A stretch of 61,418 nt of DNA, taken from positions 1-61,418 of the forward strand of contig VAWI01000063.1 in assembly GCA_005884005.1 (NCBI GenBank), written 5' to 3'. The notes under the pieces are model-generated. The model ran no database searches, was not told the DNA's origin, and saw nothing but the letters and a program-made list of their open reading frames with translations. Positions 16,876 through 27,252 of this stretch are shown here, piece after piece; the first letter of the stretch is position 1, and every line of letters begins with the position of its first letter. This DNA comes from Actinomycetota bacterium. Its GTDB lineage: Bacteria; Actinomycetota; Thermoleophilia; Gaiellales; Gaiellaceae. The position numbers were made by a program, and so were the translations under genes.

Positions 16876-18216
16876 TTACCTCTTCTGCACGAAAGCGACC
16901 CCCGAGCAGTGGGTCAGGCTCGCTGCCCGCGCCTCCGCGGCGGCCTTGCGGAAATCCGGCAGGCTCGCCTTCGGCTTCTGGTCGGCGTAGTAGAGGCCGG
17001 ACTGCCAGCCGGCGAGATCTATCTCGTCGAAGGTGTGGAAGACGAACAGACCTTTGACGGTCGGCTGGCACGCCGCCAGCTCGAGCGCTTCCCGGTAGTA
17101 GCGGGCCTGGGCCTGCGGGTCGACCGCGTCGGCGGCCGAGGGTGACTTGAGATCTGTGTAGGCATGCCGGTGTTGGGGTGGTACGCGCGTCTGGACGCCG
17201 AACTCCGTGTAGAAGATGGGGAGGTCACGGCTCCGCTGCGGAGTTCCGGCGAATGCCTGCGCCAGGAGCTCCGCCAGCTTCGGGTAGTCGGCGATCGTGA
17301 TCGTCGTCGACGCCGTGTGGGTGTCCGTCGGCCGAAGCTTGGACGTCCGCATGTACGGGTGCATCGCAAACGCGTCCATAATCGGCTTGGAGCGGTGGCT
17401 GGCCTTGTACGCGGCCCCGAGATCCTCGATGAACCGGGTCGGCGAGTGCGTGTCGCGCTTCGTCGCCGGCCGGTCGGAGCCGCGCGGGGCCAGCGCGCCC
17501 CCGATCACCTGAATGTGCGGCGACACGGCCTTCAGCGCGTCGTAGGTTCGCGCGAGCATGTCGAGATAGGCGCTGGCCGCCGCGTCACGGCCGCCCGGGC
17601 CGAACTGGGGCATCCAGAACGTGTTCAGGTTCGGCTCGTTACCGACGACGAAGTCCCGGATCTGCGGGAACGCTCGTGCGAGCGCCGCCGTGTAGGCGGC
17701 GAACTGGCTCCGGGCGTGAGCCGTCCGCGGGGTAGCGCCGCTGAGCCCGTGCCAGACGAACACGAACACCTCCATTCCCTCGGCGTCGGCCGCCTTGACC
17801 ACGTTGGCGAGCGTCGTGCGGTCCTGGGCGGACGGCGCCTGGGCGCCCGGCTTCCACATGCTCGAGACCATCACCGCTCCGAATCCGGCATCATGGGAGA
17901 CCTTCATCAGCCCGGCCGCGAGCGCTGGGTCGGACTGCTTGACGGCATCGTCGACGGTCGCGACAAGAAGGCGGTGACCGAGGCGGATCTGGCCAGGTTC
18001 CGGGAGAGTGATCAGGTTCGTGCCCGTGCCGGTGCCCGTGTTCGTGGTGCCGGTGTTCGAGGTAGCGTCGCCGGCGCTGGTCGTCCCTGCGCCCGTGGCT
18101 GTCGTCGAGGCATTCGTGATCGTCGTGCTGCCGCCGCCGCTGAGCGTGAAGCCGATCGCGATCGCCGCGACGGCCGCCGCCCCGAGCAGGGCCAGCGCAG
18201 GGCCCTTCCACCTCAC
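16876..18216 (-). CDS. Membrane-anchored glycoside hydrolase-like protein, paralog 2
   Basis: 446 aa. An N-terminal anchor (LALLGAAAVAAIAIGFTL) is followed by a low-complexity Thr/Gly/Ser linker (about 30-66), encoded by GTGCCGGTG-type microsatellite DNA, then the same domain as paralog 1. Glu194 is in FVVGNEPNLNTFW and Glu338 in LPIFYTEFGVQT, with AMHPYMRTS and LAGWQSGLYYAD. The anchor plus linker suggest display on the cell surface while paralog 1 is released. GTG 18216 has TAAGGT (minus strand, 18225-18230) 8 nt upstream. It is divergent from uvrC with 36 nt between starts. Confidence 0.72.
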   Translation of the reverse strand: MRWKGPALALLGAAAVAAIAIGFTLSGGGSTTITNASTTATGAGTTSAGDATSNTGTTNTGTGTGTNLITLPEPGQIRLGHRLLVATVDDAVKQSDPALAAGLMKVSHDAGFGAVMVSSMWKPGAQAPSAQDRTTLANVVKAADAEGMEVFVFVWHGLSGATPRTAHARSQFAAYTAALARAFPQIRDFVVGNEPNLNTFWMPQFGPGGRDAAASAYLDMLARTYDALKAVSPHIQVIGGALAPRGSDRPATKRDTHSPTRFIEDLGAAYKASHRSKPIMDAFAMHPYMRTSKLRPTDTHTASTTITIADYPKLAELLAQAFAGTPQRSRDLPIFYTEFGVQTRVPPQHRHAYTDLKSPSAADAVDPQAQARYYREALELAACQPTVKGLFVFHTFDEIDLAGWQSGLYYADQKPKASLPDFRKAAAEARAASLTHCSGVAFVQKR

Positions 18217-18252
18217 GGGCGGGCACCTTAGCTGCGTCTACGCTTGCAGCCG

Positions 18253-20103
18253 GTGGAGAAACGGCTTGAAGACCAGCTGAAACGGCTGCCGGCGAAGCCG
18301 GGTGTCTACATCTTCCGCGACGCGCGCGGCCAGGTCCTCTACGTAGGCAAGGCCAAGTCGTTGCGCCCCCGCGTGCGCAGCTATTTCCAGGCATCTGCGG
18401 ACGTCCGCCACGCGATCGCGCAGCTGCCGGCGCGAGTCGCCGACACCGAGGTGATCGTCACCGACACCGAGGTCGAGGCCCTGCACCTGGAGCAGAATCT
18501 CGTCAAGCGGCACCGCCCGCCCTTCAACGTCAGACTTCGCGACGACAAGTCGTTTCCGTACATCGCGGTCACCGTCGAGGACGACTTCCCGCGTGTCATG
18601 TTCACGCGTGAGCGGCATCGCCGCGGCGTCACCTACTTCGGGCCGTACGCGAACGCGAAGAAGGTGCGCGAGACGCTGGACGTGCTCAACCGGGTCTTCC
18701 AGTACCGCCCCTGCGAGGGGCCGAAGCCGGGCCGCCACTCGGGCATTCCGTGTCTGGACTACCACATCGAGCGCTGCCACGCGCCCTGCGTCGACTACAT
18801 CTCGAAGGAGGCCTACGCCGAGATCATCGACGGGGTGATCAACTTCCTCTCGGGCGACACGCGAACGATCGAGCGTGCGCTGGAGCAGCAGATGCACGAC
18901 GCGGCCGAAGCCGAGCGCTTCGAGGAGGCGGCGCGCTACCGCAACCGCCTGTTCGCGATCCGCCGCCTGAGTGAGCGGCAGGCGGTCGAGAAGCGGAGCG
19001 TCGGAGACGTCGATGTGCTCGGTTTCGCGGTCGACGGCGACAAGGCGGCGGTGCAGATCTTCCCCCTCAGGGGCGGCAAGATGATCGACCGCTATGGCTT
19101 TCACCTCGAGAACGTCCAGGGACAGGACACCTCCGCGCTGCTCGAGGCGTTCTGCGTCGAGTACTACGGCTCTGCCCCCTCGGTGCCGCCCCAGATCGTC
19201 GTGCCGCGAAATGCCGGCGACGTCTCCGCGCTGGAGGAGTTCCTGAGCGAGCGCCGCGGCTCGCGCGTCGAGGTACGGGCGGCCGAGCGCGGCGAGAAGC
19301 GTCGGCTACAGGAGCTGGCGACGCAGAACGCCACGCTGGCGCTGGAGTCCGAGAGCTACCAGACCGAGCAGAAGCGGCTGCGGCGGGTCGAGGCGCTCGA
19401 GGAACTGCGCGAGGGCCTCAACCTGGAGAGCCTCCCGCTCCGGATCGAGTGTTTCGACATCTCGAACATCCAGGCTTCGGAGCCGGTCGGGTCGATGGTC
19501 GTCTTCCAGGATGCGACTCCGAAGAAGGCGCACTACCGCAAGTTCGCAGTGCGCGGGCTCGACGGCCAGGACGACTTCGCGGCGATGGCGCAGGTGATCG
19601 AGCGCCGCTTTGCGCGGATGAGCGACCCCGCCGACGAGGTCTACGACGACGGCTTCGCTGCGGCACCCAACCTGGTTGTGATCGACGGAGGCAAGGGCCA
19701 GCTCTCAGCTGCGCTGGCGGCGATGCAGCGCTTCGACCTCCCGCGGGTGGCTGTGATCGCACTCGCGAAGCGGGCAGAGGAGGTTTTTCTGCCGGGCCGG
19801 CCCGACGCGGTCCGGCTCGACCCGCACTCGCCCGGGCTCCAGCTCCTGCAGCGGATTCGCGACGAGGCGCACCGGTTCGCGGTCGGCTTCCACCGCCAGC
19901 GCCGCGACGCCCGTGCCCGCGAGTCGATCTTCGACACGCTCGAGGGCGTCGGCCCGGCCCGCCGTCGCGCGCTGCTGCGTCACTTCGGCTCGGCCGAGCA
20001 GGTGCTGGCGGCTTCGCAGGAGGAGCTCGAGGGAGTCCCCGGCGTGCCCGCGAAGACTGCCCGCTCGATTTATGCACAGCTACATAAGGCAGGACGCGCC
20101 TAG
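18253..20103 (+). CDS. uvrC: Excinuclease ABC subunit C
   Basis: 616 aa. The GIY-YIG nuclease domain (PGVYIFRDARG ... VLYVGKAKSLRPRVRSYF) is at residues 15-45. Next come the ERCHAPCV Cys cluster, a UVR motif (about 205-240), the RNase H-like C-terminal nuclease starting at IECFDISNIQ with VIDGGKGQL, and helix-hairpin-helix motifs at the end (GVGPARRRALLRHFGS). It makes the dual incision in nucleotide excision repair with UvrA/UvrB, which are not in the window. GTG 18253 is chosen over TTG 18244 because TACGCT (18239-18244) lies 8 nt upstream and overlaps the TTG. Confidence 0.97.
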   Translation: MEKRLEDQLKRLPAKPGVYIFRDARGQVLYVGKAKSLRPRVRSYFQASADVRHAIAQLPARVADTEVIVTDTEVEALHLEQNLVKRHRPPFNVRLRDDKSFPYIAVTVEDDFPRVMFTRERHRRGVTYFGPYANAKKVRETLDVLNRVFQYRPCEGPKPGRHSGIPCLDYHIERCHAPCVDYISKEAYAEIIDGVINFLSGDTRTIERALEQQMHDAAEAERFEEAARYRNRLFAIRRLSERQAVEKRSVGDVDVLGFAVDGDKAAVQIFPLRGGKMIDRYGFHLENVQGQDTSALLEAFCVEYYGSAPSVPPQIVVPRNAGDVSALEEFLSERRGSRVEVRAAERGEKRRLQELATQNATLALESESYQTEQKRLRRVEALEELREGLNLESLPLRIECFDISNIQASEPVGSMVVFQDATPKKAHYRKFAVRGLDGQDDFAAMAQVIERRFARMSDPADEVYDDGFAAAPNLVVIDGGKGQLSAALAAMQRFDLPRVAVIALAKRAEEVFLPGRPDAVRLDPHSPGLQLLQRIRDEAHRFAVGFHRQRRDARARESIFDTLEGVGPARRRALLRHFGSAEQVLAASQEELEGVPGVPAKTARSIYAQLHKAGRA

Positions 20104-20171
20104 GGACCATGCGGAATCCCTCGATGGGAATCGGCATCTGAACTGACCGTCGATTGGGTAAGAACCGCGCC

Positions 20172-21476
20172 GTGGCCGAGACGGCGTTGGACAAACGAAC
20201 TGACGGTATAGCCGGCCCGCGCGCGGTCTGGCGGATTGTACGGCGGCGCGATTTCGGGCCGTACTTCCTCGGGAACGCTCTCTCGGCGAGCGGCACCTGG
20301 TTCCAGAATCTCGCAGCTGCGCTGCTGATCTACCGCCTGACCCACTCGGCGCTCCTGCTCGGCGTCCTCAACTTCTCGCAGTTCATCCCGATCCTGGTGC
20401 TGACGCCGTGGGCCGGCAGCCTTGCCGACCGGCTCGACCGGCGGAAGCTGCTGTTCGTCTTCCAGGGCCTCGCCGCCGTCCTCGCCGCCGGGCTCGCGGC
20501 GCTGGCGTGGGGAGGCCTCGCCGGCACCTGGGTCGTGATCGGCGACACGCTCTGCCTTGGCGTCGTCAGCGCCTTCTCGGCGCCCGCGCAGCAGGCGTTG
20601 ATCGTCTCGCTCGTGCGGAGGGACGAGGTACCGACGGCTGTGGCCCTCAACTCGATGACGTTCAACCTCGCCCGCGCGCTCGGGCCGGCCGGGGCGGCGC
20701 TGTCAGTGCACTATCTCGGGATCCCGGCGTCGTTCGCCGTCAACGCGGCCTCATACGGCATCTTCATCGCGGCCCTGGTCGTCGTTCGGCCGCGCAGGCA
20801 GGAGAAGGCGAGCCGCGAGGAGTCGCGTGTCCGGGACAGTTTCCGCCTCCTGCGGGAGAAGCCCGAGCTGGCGGTGTTCCTGCTGATCGTCGCGATCGTC
20901 GCCTTCGGGTCGGATCCGGTTAATACGCTTTCACCTGCCTTCGCGCACGCCTACGGCCGGCCGGACACATGGGCAGGCTTCATCGTCGGCGCCTTCGGGG
21001 CCGGAGCGGTCAGCGCCGCCTTGGTCGTCGCCGGCCGGGTGGCCGGGTCACGCTGGCGGATGGCGGCGACCCTCTTCCTGCTCGGCGCGGGCGTCGCCGC
21101 CTTCTCGGTCTGCCCGTGGCTCCCGCTCGGCTTCGCGCTCCTCTTCGTGGGCGGGTTCGGCTACCTGGCCTCGAACACCGCGGCGACGACCCGGCTTCAG
21201 CTCGGTGTCGCGGAGCAACAGCGCGGCCGGATCATGGCGCTCTGGAGCCTGGCCTTTCTCGGGCTGCGCCCGTTTGCGAGCCTGCTGGACGGCGCGATCG
21301 CACGGACATGGAGCGTGCGGGCCGCCGGCGTGGTCCTCGCGACCCCGGCGCTCGTTGCCGCGTTGGGCGTCACGGCGTCTGCTCTGCGACGGCGTCGCGA
21401 TCCGCTTGGACCTGCTGCCGCCAATGCAGCGTCCGCATCATCACCAGGATCGCTCCGAAGCCCAGAAGGGCGTTGA
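20172..21476 (+). CDS. MFS exporter (EntS/MFS_3-like)
   Basis: 434 aa from GTG 20172 (440 from TTG 20154). About twelve membrane segments begin after a 30-residue cytoplasmic leader. The N-terminal pattern FGPYFLGNALSASGTWFQNLAAALLIYRLT and the loop LADRLDRRKLL are typical of EntS-like drug/siderophore exporters. Substrate unknown. The last 107 nt overlap the 3' end of the convergent gene at 21370-22317; both frames look genuine, with the C-terminal 35 residues here being Ser/Ala/Arg-rich and poorly conserved in character. Confidence 0.82.
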   Translation: MAETALDKRTDGIAGPRAVWRIVRRRDFGPYFLGNALSASGTWFQNLAAALLIYRLTHSALLLGVLNFSQFIPILVLTPWAGSLADRLDRRKLLFVFQGLAAVLAAGLAALAWGGLAGTWVVIGDTLCLGVVSAFSAPAQQALIVSLVRRDEVPTAVALNSMTFNLARALGPAGAALSVHYLGIPASFAVNAASYGIFIAALVVVRPRRQEKASREESRVRDSFRLLREKPELAVFLLIVAIVAFGSDPVNTLSPAFAHAYGRPDTWAGFIVGAFGAGAVSAALVVAGRVAGSRWRMAATLFLLGAGVAAFSVCPWLPLGFALLFVGGFGYLASNTAATTRLQLGVAEQQRGRIMALWSLAFLGLRPFASLLDGAIARTWSVRAAGVVLATPALVAALGVTASALRRRRDPLGPAAANAASASSPGSLRSPEGR

Positions 21477-22317
21477 AGGCGATCAGTGTCACGCGCATGC
21501 CCACGCTGAAGCTGAGCAGTGTGGTCTTGGCCGCCTTCCCCGCGAACGTGTAAAGCAGCAGCGCCTGCTCGGTGCCGATCCCCGACGGGCTGATCGGAAA
21601 CAGCACGGCGAGGCTCTGTGTCACCTGGACGAGAATCGCGTTGTGCAGCGTCGCGGGCACGTGGAAGGCGCGCAGGAAGAAGAAGATCGCCGTCAGGCGC
21701 AGGCACCAGTCGGCTGCCTGCCAGACCGCGACGCGACGGAGGTAGCGCGACTTGTCTGAAAAGACGCTGAAGCCGAGCCGGACGCGCTGCCAGAAGCCCA
21801 CCAACTGCTCGGCAAACCACAGAAGCAGCAACAGCAAGGCGAGCAGGATCACGCCGATCGCGATCAGGGTCCCGCGGATGTGCGCGAAGAACCAGTGGAA
21901 ATCAAACGCGCTCAGGTGCGCCAGCACGGAGCTGCCGGGGAGCTCTCCTGTCGAGAGGGCATAGACGATGAAGCAAAGGGCGACGACCGAGTCGAACAGC
22001 GTCAGCGCGAGCAGCGTCGCAGCGAGGGTTGGATAGGTCGAGCCCTCGACCCGACGCTTGACGATGAAGAGGCCAACCGCATCGCCTCCGCGGGCGGGAA
22101 CGATCGCGTTGACGCCGACGCGCGCGAGAATGGCGCCCCAGATCGAGCGCCAGCGCACGGTCGAGTCCGGGTACGACGCGGCGATGATGTTGCGCCAGGC
22201 ACGACTGACGCAGCCGACCTTGACGAACTGGCAGGCGAGCGCCAAGGCGAGCGCCGTCCAGCCGACGTCAGCGAGGTGGCTGAAGAAGACCCCGATGTCG
22301 TGGAAGACCGCGCTCAT
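21370..22317 (-). CDS. YbhN/UPF0104-type lysylphosphatidylglycerol synthase TM-like protein
   Basis: 315 aa with about eight membrane segments. Typical marks are RVGVNAIVPARGGDAVGLFIVKRR (the polar G-G-D region), a long hydrophobic pair around ALLLLLLWF, and FPISPSGIGTEQALLLY near the C terminus (the P-x-x-G-G/S-x-G-x-x-E-like motif). Family members flip or transfer lipid-linked groups in the membrane; function here is inferred. It overlaps the MFS gene tail-to-tail by 107 nt. Its upstream region (22318-22397) carries a repeat-element palindrome. Confidence 0.75.
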   Translation of the reverse strand: MSAVFHDIGVFFSHLADVGWTALALALACQFVKVGCVSRAWRNIIAASYPDSTVRWRSIWGAILARVGVNAIVPARGGDAVGLFIVKRRVEGSTYPTLAATLLALTLFDSVVALCFIVYALSTGELPGSSVLAHLSAFDFHWFFAHIRGTLIAIGVILLALLLLLLWFAEQLVGFWQRVRLGFSVFSDKSRYLRRVAVWQAADWCLRLTAIFFFLRAFHVPATLHNAILVQVTQSLAVLFPISPSGIGTEQALLLYTFAGKAAKTTLLSFSVGMRVTLIAFNALLGFGAILVMMRTLHWRQQVQADRDAVAEQTP

Positions 22318-22363
22318 CGCCTACTCGTACTCTCGCTTGCCGCGCCGGTTCTTGCTTGCCGGA

Positions 22364-22389
22364 TTTAGGCATCGCGAGCGATGCCTAAA
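22364..22389. repeat. Two-hairpin repeat core, copy 3
   Basis: A 26-bp perfect palindrome whose centre is GGCATCGCGAGCGATGCC (22368-22385), flanked by TTTA and TAAA. It sits in the 80-nt gap between two minus-strand genes, 8 nt after the P5C dehydrogenase stop. Confidence 0.8.
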
Positions 22390-22397
22390 CGCGACTC

Positions 22398-24071
22398 CTA
22401 CGGACGGTCGGGCGGGCCGGAGCCGTCGCGGCTCGCGCCGTCTTCCGCCATGTAGGGATAGCGGTAGTCCTTCGGCGGGACGAACGTCTCCTTGATCGTC
22501 CGCGGCGAGACCCAGCGGATCAGATTCCACATCGAGCCGGCCTTGTCGTTCGTGCCGGAGGCCCGCGCGCCACCGAACGGCTGCTGGCCGACGACCGCGC
22601 CCGTCGGCTTGTCGTTGACGTAGAAGTTGCCCGCCGCGTACTCGAGCTTGTCGTGCGCGTCCTCGATTGCCTCGCGGTCGCGCGCGAAGACGGCGCCGGT
22701 GAGCCCGTAGGGCGCCGTGCGGTCGACGAGCTCGAGCGTGTCGTCCCACTGCTCGGCCGGATAGACGTACGCCGTGACGACGGGGCCGAAGAGCTCGTCA
22801 CGCATGGTGCGGAACTCCGGGTCTTCGGTCTCGATCACGGTCGGCTCGACGAAGAAGCCCTCCTCGTCCTCGATGCCGCCGCCGACGAGCACCTTGGCGT
22901 TGGCCGCCGCCTTGGCCTCCTCGATCGCCTCGCGCTGGGTCTTGAGCGAACTTGCGTCGATCACCGCACCCATGAAATTGGAGAAGTCGCTGACGTCGCC
23001 TACCTTCAGCTCCTTGATCTCGTCCGCCAGCCGTTCACGCAGCTCGGGCCACAGGTTCGACGGGGCATAGACTCGCGAGGCGGCGGAGCACTTCTGCCCC
23101 TGGTACTCGAAGGAGCCGCGGACGATCGCCGTCGCGACCGCCTCCACGTCTGCTGAGGGGTGCGCGACGATGAAGTCCTTGCCGCCAGTCTCGCCGACGA
23201 TCCGCGGGTAATTGCGGTACTCGCCGATGTTCGAGCCGACGGTCTTCCACATCGAGTTGAAGACCGCAGTCGAGCCCGTGAAATGGATCCCGGCGAGCTC
23301 CGGGCTCGCCAGTGCAGCGCCGCCGATCGTCGCGCCGGGACCGTAGACGAGGTTGATGACGCCGTCCGGCAGCCCCGCTTCCTGCAGCAGGCGCATGAGG
23401 AAATAGGCGGAGAAGGCCGCCGTCGACGCCGGCTTCCAGACCACGGTGTTCCCCATCAGCGCGGGTGCGGCCGGCAGGTTGCCTCCGATCGCCGTGAAGT
23501 TGAACGGCGTCACCGCGAAGACGAACCCTTCGAGCGGCCGGTACTCCATCCGGTTCCATGTTCCCGACGCGGACCTGGGCTGCTCCTTGTAGATGCGCGT
23601 CATGAACTCGACGTTGAAGCGCCAGAAATCGGTCAGCTCGCATGCGGCGTCGATCTCGGCCTGATGCGCGGTCTTCGACTGGCCGAGCATGGTCGCGGCG
23701 TTCAGCGTCGACCGCCACGGCCCGGCGAGCAGCTCGGCGGCGCGAAGGAAGATCGCGGCGCGCTCCTCCCAGGGCATGCGGGCCCAGTCGTGGCGGGCTT
23801 CGCGCGCGGCGACGATCGCTTGCTCGACCTCGGCGGGCCCGCCGGAATGGACGTCGGCGAGAACCTGGTTCTTGCGGTGCGGCATCACGGCCTCGAACGT
23901 CTCGGCCGTGTTGATGTCCTTGCCGCCGATCACGAGCGGGATCTCGATCCGGTCGCGCTCGAGCTCGCGCAGCCGCTGCTGGAGCTCGGCGCGCTCCGGC
24001 GAGCCCGGCGCATAGTCCTTGACAGGCTCGTTTTGGGGCTCGGGCGGCAGGGCGATTGCGGGGCGGCTCAT
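22398..24071 (-). CDS. L-glutamate gamma-semialdehyde (1-pyrroline-5-carboxylate) dehydrogenase
   Basis: 557 aa. Aldehyde dehydrogenase superfamily: catalytic Cys in EYQGQKCSAASRVY, general-base Glu in RIVGETGGKDFIV, and the cofactor region TPFNFTAIGGNLPAAPALMGN. The IGGKDINTAETFEAVMPH N-terminal region and C-terminal TGAVVGQQPFGGARASGTNDKAG are specific to P5CDH (RocA/PruA type). It oxidises glutamate semialdehyde to glutamate in proline catabolism; no proline dehydrogenase is adjacent. ATG 24071 has TAGACT (minus strand, 24080-24085) 8 nt upstream. The longer frame upstream overlaps ogt and is rejected. Confidence 0.93.
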   Translation of the reverse strand: MSRPAIALPPEPQNEPVKDYAPGSPERAELQQRLRELERDRIEIPLVIGGKDINTAETFEAVMPHRKNQVLADVHSGGPAEVEQAIVAAREARHDWARMPWEERAAIFLRAAELLAGPWRSTLNAATMLGQSKTAHQAEIDAACELTDFWRFNVEFMTRIYKEQPRSASGTWNRMEYRPLEGFVFAVTPFNFTAIGGNLPAAPALMGNTVVWKPASTAAFSAYFLMRLLQEAGLPDGVINLVYGPGATIGGAALASPELAGIHFTGSTAVFNSMWKTVGSNIGEYRNYPRIVGETGGKDFIVAHPSADVEAVATAIVRGSFEYQGQKCSAASRVYAPSNLWPELRERLADEIKELKVGDVSDFSNFMGAVIDASSLKTQREAIEEAKAAANAKVLVGGGIEDEEGFFVEPTVIETEDPEFRTMRDELFGPVVTAYVYPAEQWDDTLELVDRTAPYGLTGAVFARDREAIEDAHDKLEYAAGNFYVNDKPTGAVVGQQPFGGARASGTNDKAGSMWNLIRWVSPRTIKETFVPPKDYRYPYMAEDGASRDGSGPPDRP

Positions 24072-24101
24072 CCCGCATAAGTCTAGGGATACCCTCGTGG
24101 G
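24072..24101. promoter_or_regulatory. Compact divergent promoter (P5C dehydrogenase / ogt)
   Basis: Only 30 nt separate the two start codons. On the minus strand TAGACT (24080-24085) lies 8 nt before ATG 24071. On the plus strand TACCCT (24090-24095) lies 6 nt before GTG 24102. Both transcripts would start at or near their start codons, and the two -35 regions must lie inside the opposite genes. Confidence 0.65.
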
Positions 24102-24653
24102 GTGGCCGAAACGGTTTGGTACGAGGCCGAAGACTGGGGCGTGGGGGAGCTCTGGCTCGACGGCGAAACGCTGCTCTGGCACGAACTGCCAGGTCCGCGT
24201 CATGAAGATGTAGGTGTACACCTACATCACCCCCTCGCCGACCGGCTCGCGGCTTACTTCACCGGGGCGCGGGCAGCGTTCGGTGACGTCGAGCTCGACC
24301 TTGACGGTTACACGACGTTTCAGCGTGCCGTCGTCGAGACGCTTCGGGGCGTTCCCTGGGGCGAGGTCGTCACCTACGGCGAGCTGGCGGCGCTCGCCGG
24401 CTACCCCAACGCGCAGCGCGCAGCCGGCTCAGTCTGTGCCGGCAACCGCTTCCCGGTCGTCGTCCCGTGCCACCGAGTCGTCGCCGCGAATGGAATCGGG
24501 CGCTACGGCGTCAGCGGCGTCGAGTACAAGCGCCGCTTGTTGGGGCTCGAGAACGTCGGCTTCGCCCGCGATGCCGACCTGGAGGCCGCGGCGGCTTCGC
24601 CGGCGCGGCCGTCTAAACCCGGCGGAGTCGAAGCGCGATGGAAGCTGCTGTAG
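24102..24653 (+). CDS. ogt: Methylated-DNA--[protein]-cysteine S-methyltransferase
   Basis: 183 aa. The active site is VVVPCHRVVAANGIGRYGVSGVEYKRRLLGLE (PCHRV with the acceptor cysteine), preceded by the helix-turn-helix Arg-finger region VTYGELAALAGYPNAQRAAGS. It removes O6-alkyl groups from guanine in DNA in a single suicidal transfer. The N-terminal about 70 residues are of the short Ogt type. The C-terminal tail SPARPSKPGGVEARWKLL is encoded by a stretch resembling the edge of the dispersed repeat (CGTCTAAACCCGG). GTG 24102 has TACCCT 6 nt upstream. Confidence 0.93.
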   Translation: MAETVWYEAEDWGVGELWLDGETLLWHELPGPRHEDVGVHLHHPLADRLAAYFTGARAAFGDVELDLDGYTTFQRAVVETLRGVPWGEVVTYGELAALAGYPNAQRAAGSVCAGNRFPVVVPCHRVVAANGIGRYGVSGVEYKRRLLGLENVGFARDADLEAAAASPARPSKPGGVEARWKLL

Positions 24654-24662
24654 AGGTGCAAG

Positions 24663-25580
24663 GTGTCTTTCTCTGAGGAGGTCCGCAATGAGCTCGCCGC
24701 GATCTCGCCTGAGCGCGAATGTGACCGGCAGGCCGAGCTGTCGGCGCTCTTTCACTCCGCGGGCAGGTGGCACATGCGGGCCGGCGAGGTGTCGCTCCAT
24801 CTCGACGTATCGAGCTCGGCGGTTGCCCGCCGGGCGTTCAGCCTCTTGCGGTCATTCGGCGTCGACTCGGAGATCCGGACGTATCGCCGCCGCGCCTTCG
24901 ACCGCGCGACGCGCTACCAGCTACACGTTGAGGGAACCCGGCGTGCGCTCGGCGTCCTCAAGGAGTGCGGCATTCTCGGCCATGGCCTGCAGCCGCTCGC
25001 GCGGCCCCCGAAGCGGGTCGTTGGCCGCGGCTGCTGTCGCGGTGCCTACCTGCGCGGGTCGCTCCTGGCGGCAGGCTCGGTCTCGCCGCCGCCTTCGCCG
25101 CATCTCGAGGTGCGGGCGGAGAGCCGGGAAGCGGCCGAGTTCGTCGCCGAAGCGGCTGCTCAGGAGGACGTCACCCTTAGCGTGCTCGAGCGGCGAGATC
25201 ACGCGGTCGCCTACGCGAAAGGTCTCGACCCGATCGCGGAGGCGCTCGCCCTCGCGGGCGCGAGCGACGCGGCGCTCGCGCTCGACGAGGGAGCGGTGGT
25301 AGGCGAGACGAAGGCCCGCGCGAATCGCCTCACGAACGCCGACCACGCCAATCTCGTTCGCACGAGCCGGGCTGCTCATGCGCAGCTGGAGGCGCTCCGC
25401 CGGCTCGAGCGCGAGCGTCGCCTGAATGAGCTCTCGCCCCGGCTCCGGGAGATCGCGGAGCTACGGCTTCGACATCCGGCGCTGCCTTTGCGCGAGCTCG
25501 CCCTCAAGTGCCGGCCCGCTGCGTCGAAGGCGGCCGTTCACCGCCGCTTGCAGAAGGTAATCAGGATCGCCGAAACCTAG
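24663..25580 (+). CDS. whiA: DNA-binding protein WhiA
   Basis: 305 aa. The N-terminal LAGLIDADG-like domain has the family pattern SFSEEVRNELA, and CCRGAYLRGSLLAAGSVSPP around residues 120-140. The C-terminal helix-turn-helix has LSPRLREIAELRLRHPALPLRELA followed by SKAAVHRRLQKV. In actinobacteria WhiA, with WhiB, switches on cell division genes; in firmicutes it also affects segregation. The usual rapZ-yvcK neighbours are absent: it follows ogt by 9 nt, with a weak GAGGTGCAAG before GTG 24663. Confidence 0.93.
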   Translation: MSFSEEVRNELAAISPERECDRQAELSALFHSAGRWHMRAGEVSLHLDVSSSAVARRAFSLLRSFGVDSEIRTYRRRAFDRATRYQLHVEGTRRALGVLKECGILGHGLQPLARPPKRVVGRGCCRGAYLRGSLLAAGSVSPPPSPHLEVRAESREAAEFVAEAAAQEDVTLSVLERRDHAVAYAKGLDPIAEALALAGASDAALALDEGAVVGETKARANRLTNADHANLVRTSRAAHAQLEALRRLERERRLNELSPRLREIAELRLRHPALPLRELALKCRPAASKAAVHRRLQKVIRIAET

Positions 25581-25756
25581 GCCGGAAGATATCCTCGTAT
25601 GCCTTTCGGGCCAGTTGAAACGAACCCTGCGCATTCGTTAATACTTCGGGAAGGCGGGTTCGCGCTCGTCCGGTGATGGATTCAGACCCCGTCCGTCGCC
25701 AAGGTCCGGAGCGCGACAATTGCGGAGGGGGAGGTCGTCCTCGGAGCTTCCCCTCC

Positions 25757-25980
25757 GGCCCGCCCGCTGCCTGCGGCAGCGCGCGGGCCGATCGGGCATC
25801 AGACGGCCGCACGGGCAGAGCCCGCACGGCCTCCAATGTCGTCAGCACAAGTGCTGACGACGCGGCCCGCCCGCTGCCGTGGGCAGCGCGCGCCGATCGG
25901 GCATAAGACGGCCGCACGTGCTAGAGCCCGCACGGCCTCCAATGTCGTCGCCGCAAGCGGCGACGACGCGGCCCGCCCAC
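25757..25980. repeat. Tandem pair of two-hairpin repeats (copies 4 and 5)
   Basis: Two direct copies of about 105-108 nt (25757-25861 and 25862-25969), plus the first 11 nt of a third. Each has a GGCCG-CA-CGGGC...GCCCG hairpin, the linker TCCAATG and an 11-bp stem with an AA loop. In copy 4 the second stem is GTCGTCAGCAC/GTGCTGACGAC (25838-25861), in copy 5 it is GTCGTCGCCGC/GCGGCGACGAC: bases differ but pairing is kept. The array occupies most of the 470-nt gap between whiA and gap; the rest (25581-25756, 25981-26050) holds no gene beyond the gap leader with its AGGAGG. Confidence 0.85.
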
Positions 25981-26020
25981 TTTTCTTGTACAGAGGTCTC
26001 GGCTTGAGCGTGTCCGTTAG

Positions 26021-27252
<1,232 letters not shown>

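Noticed and set aside
15804-18231. Long plus-strand open frames (417 and 355 codons)
   Set aside because: Antisense to the two GH-like genes; compositionally Arg/Val-rich with no start signal.
25757-25980. CRISPR array
   Set aside because: Two near-identical 105-nt units made of hairpins directly abutting each other, with no spacers and no cas genes.
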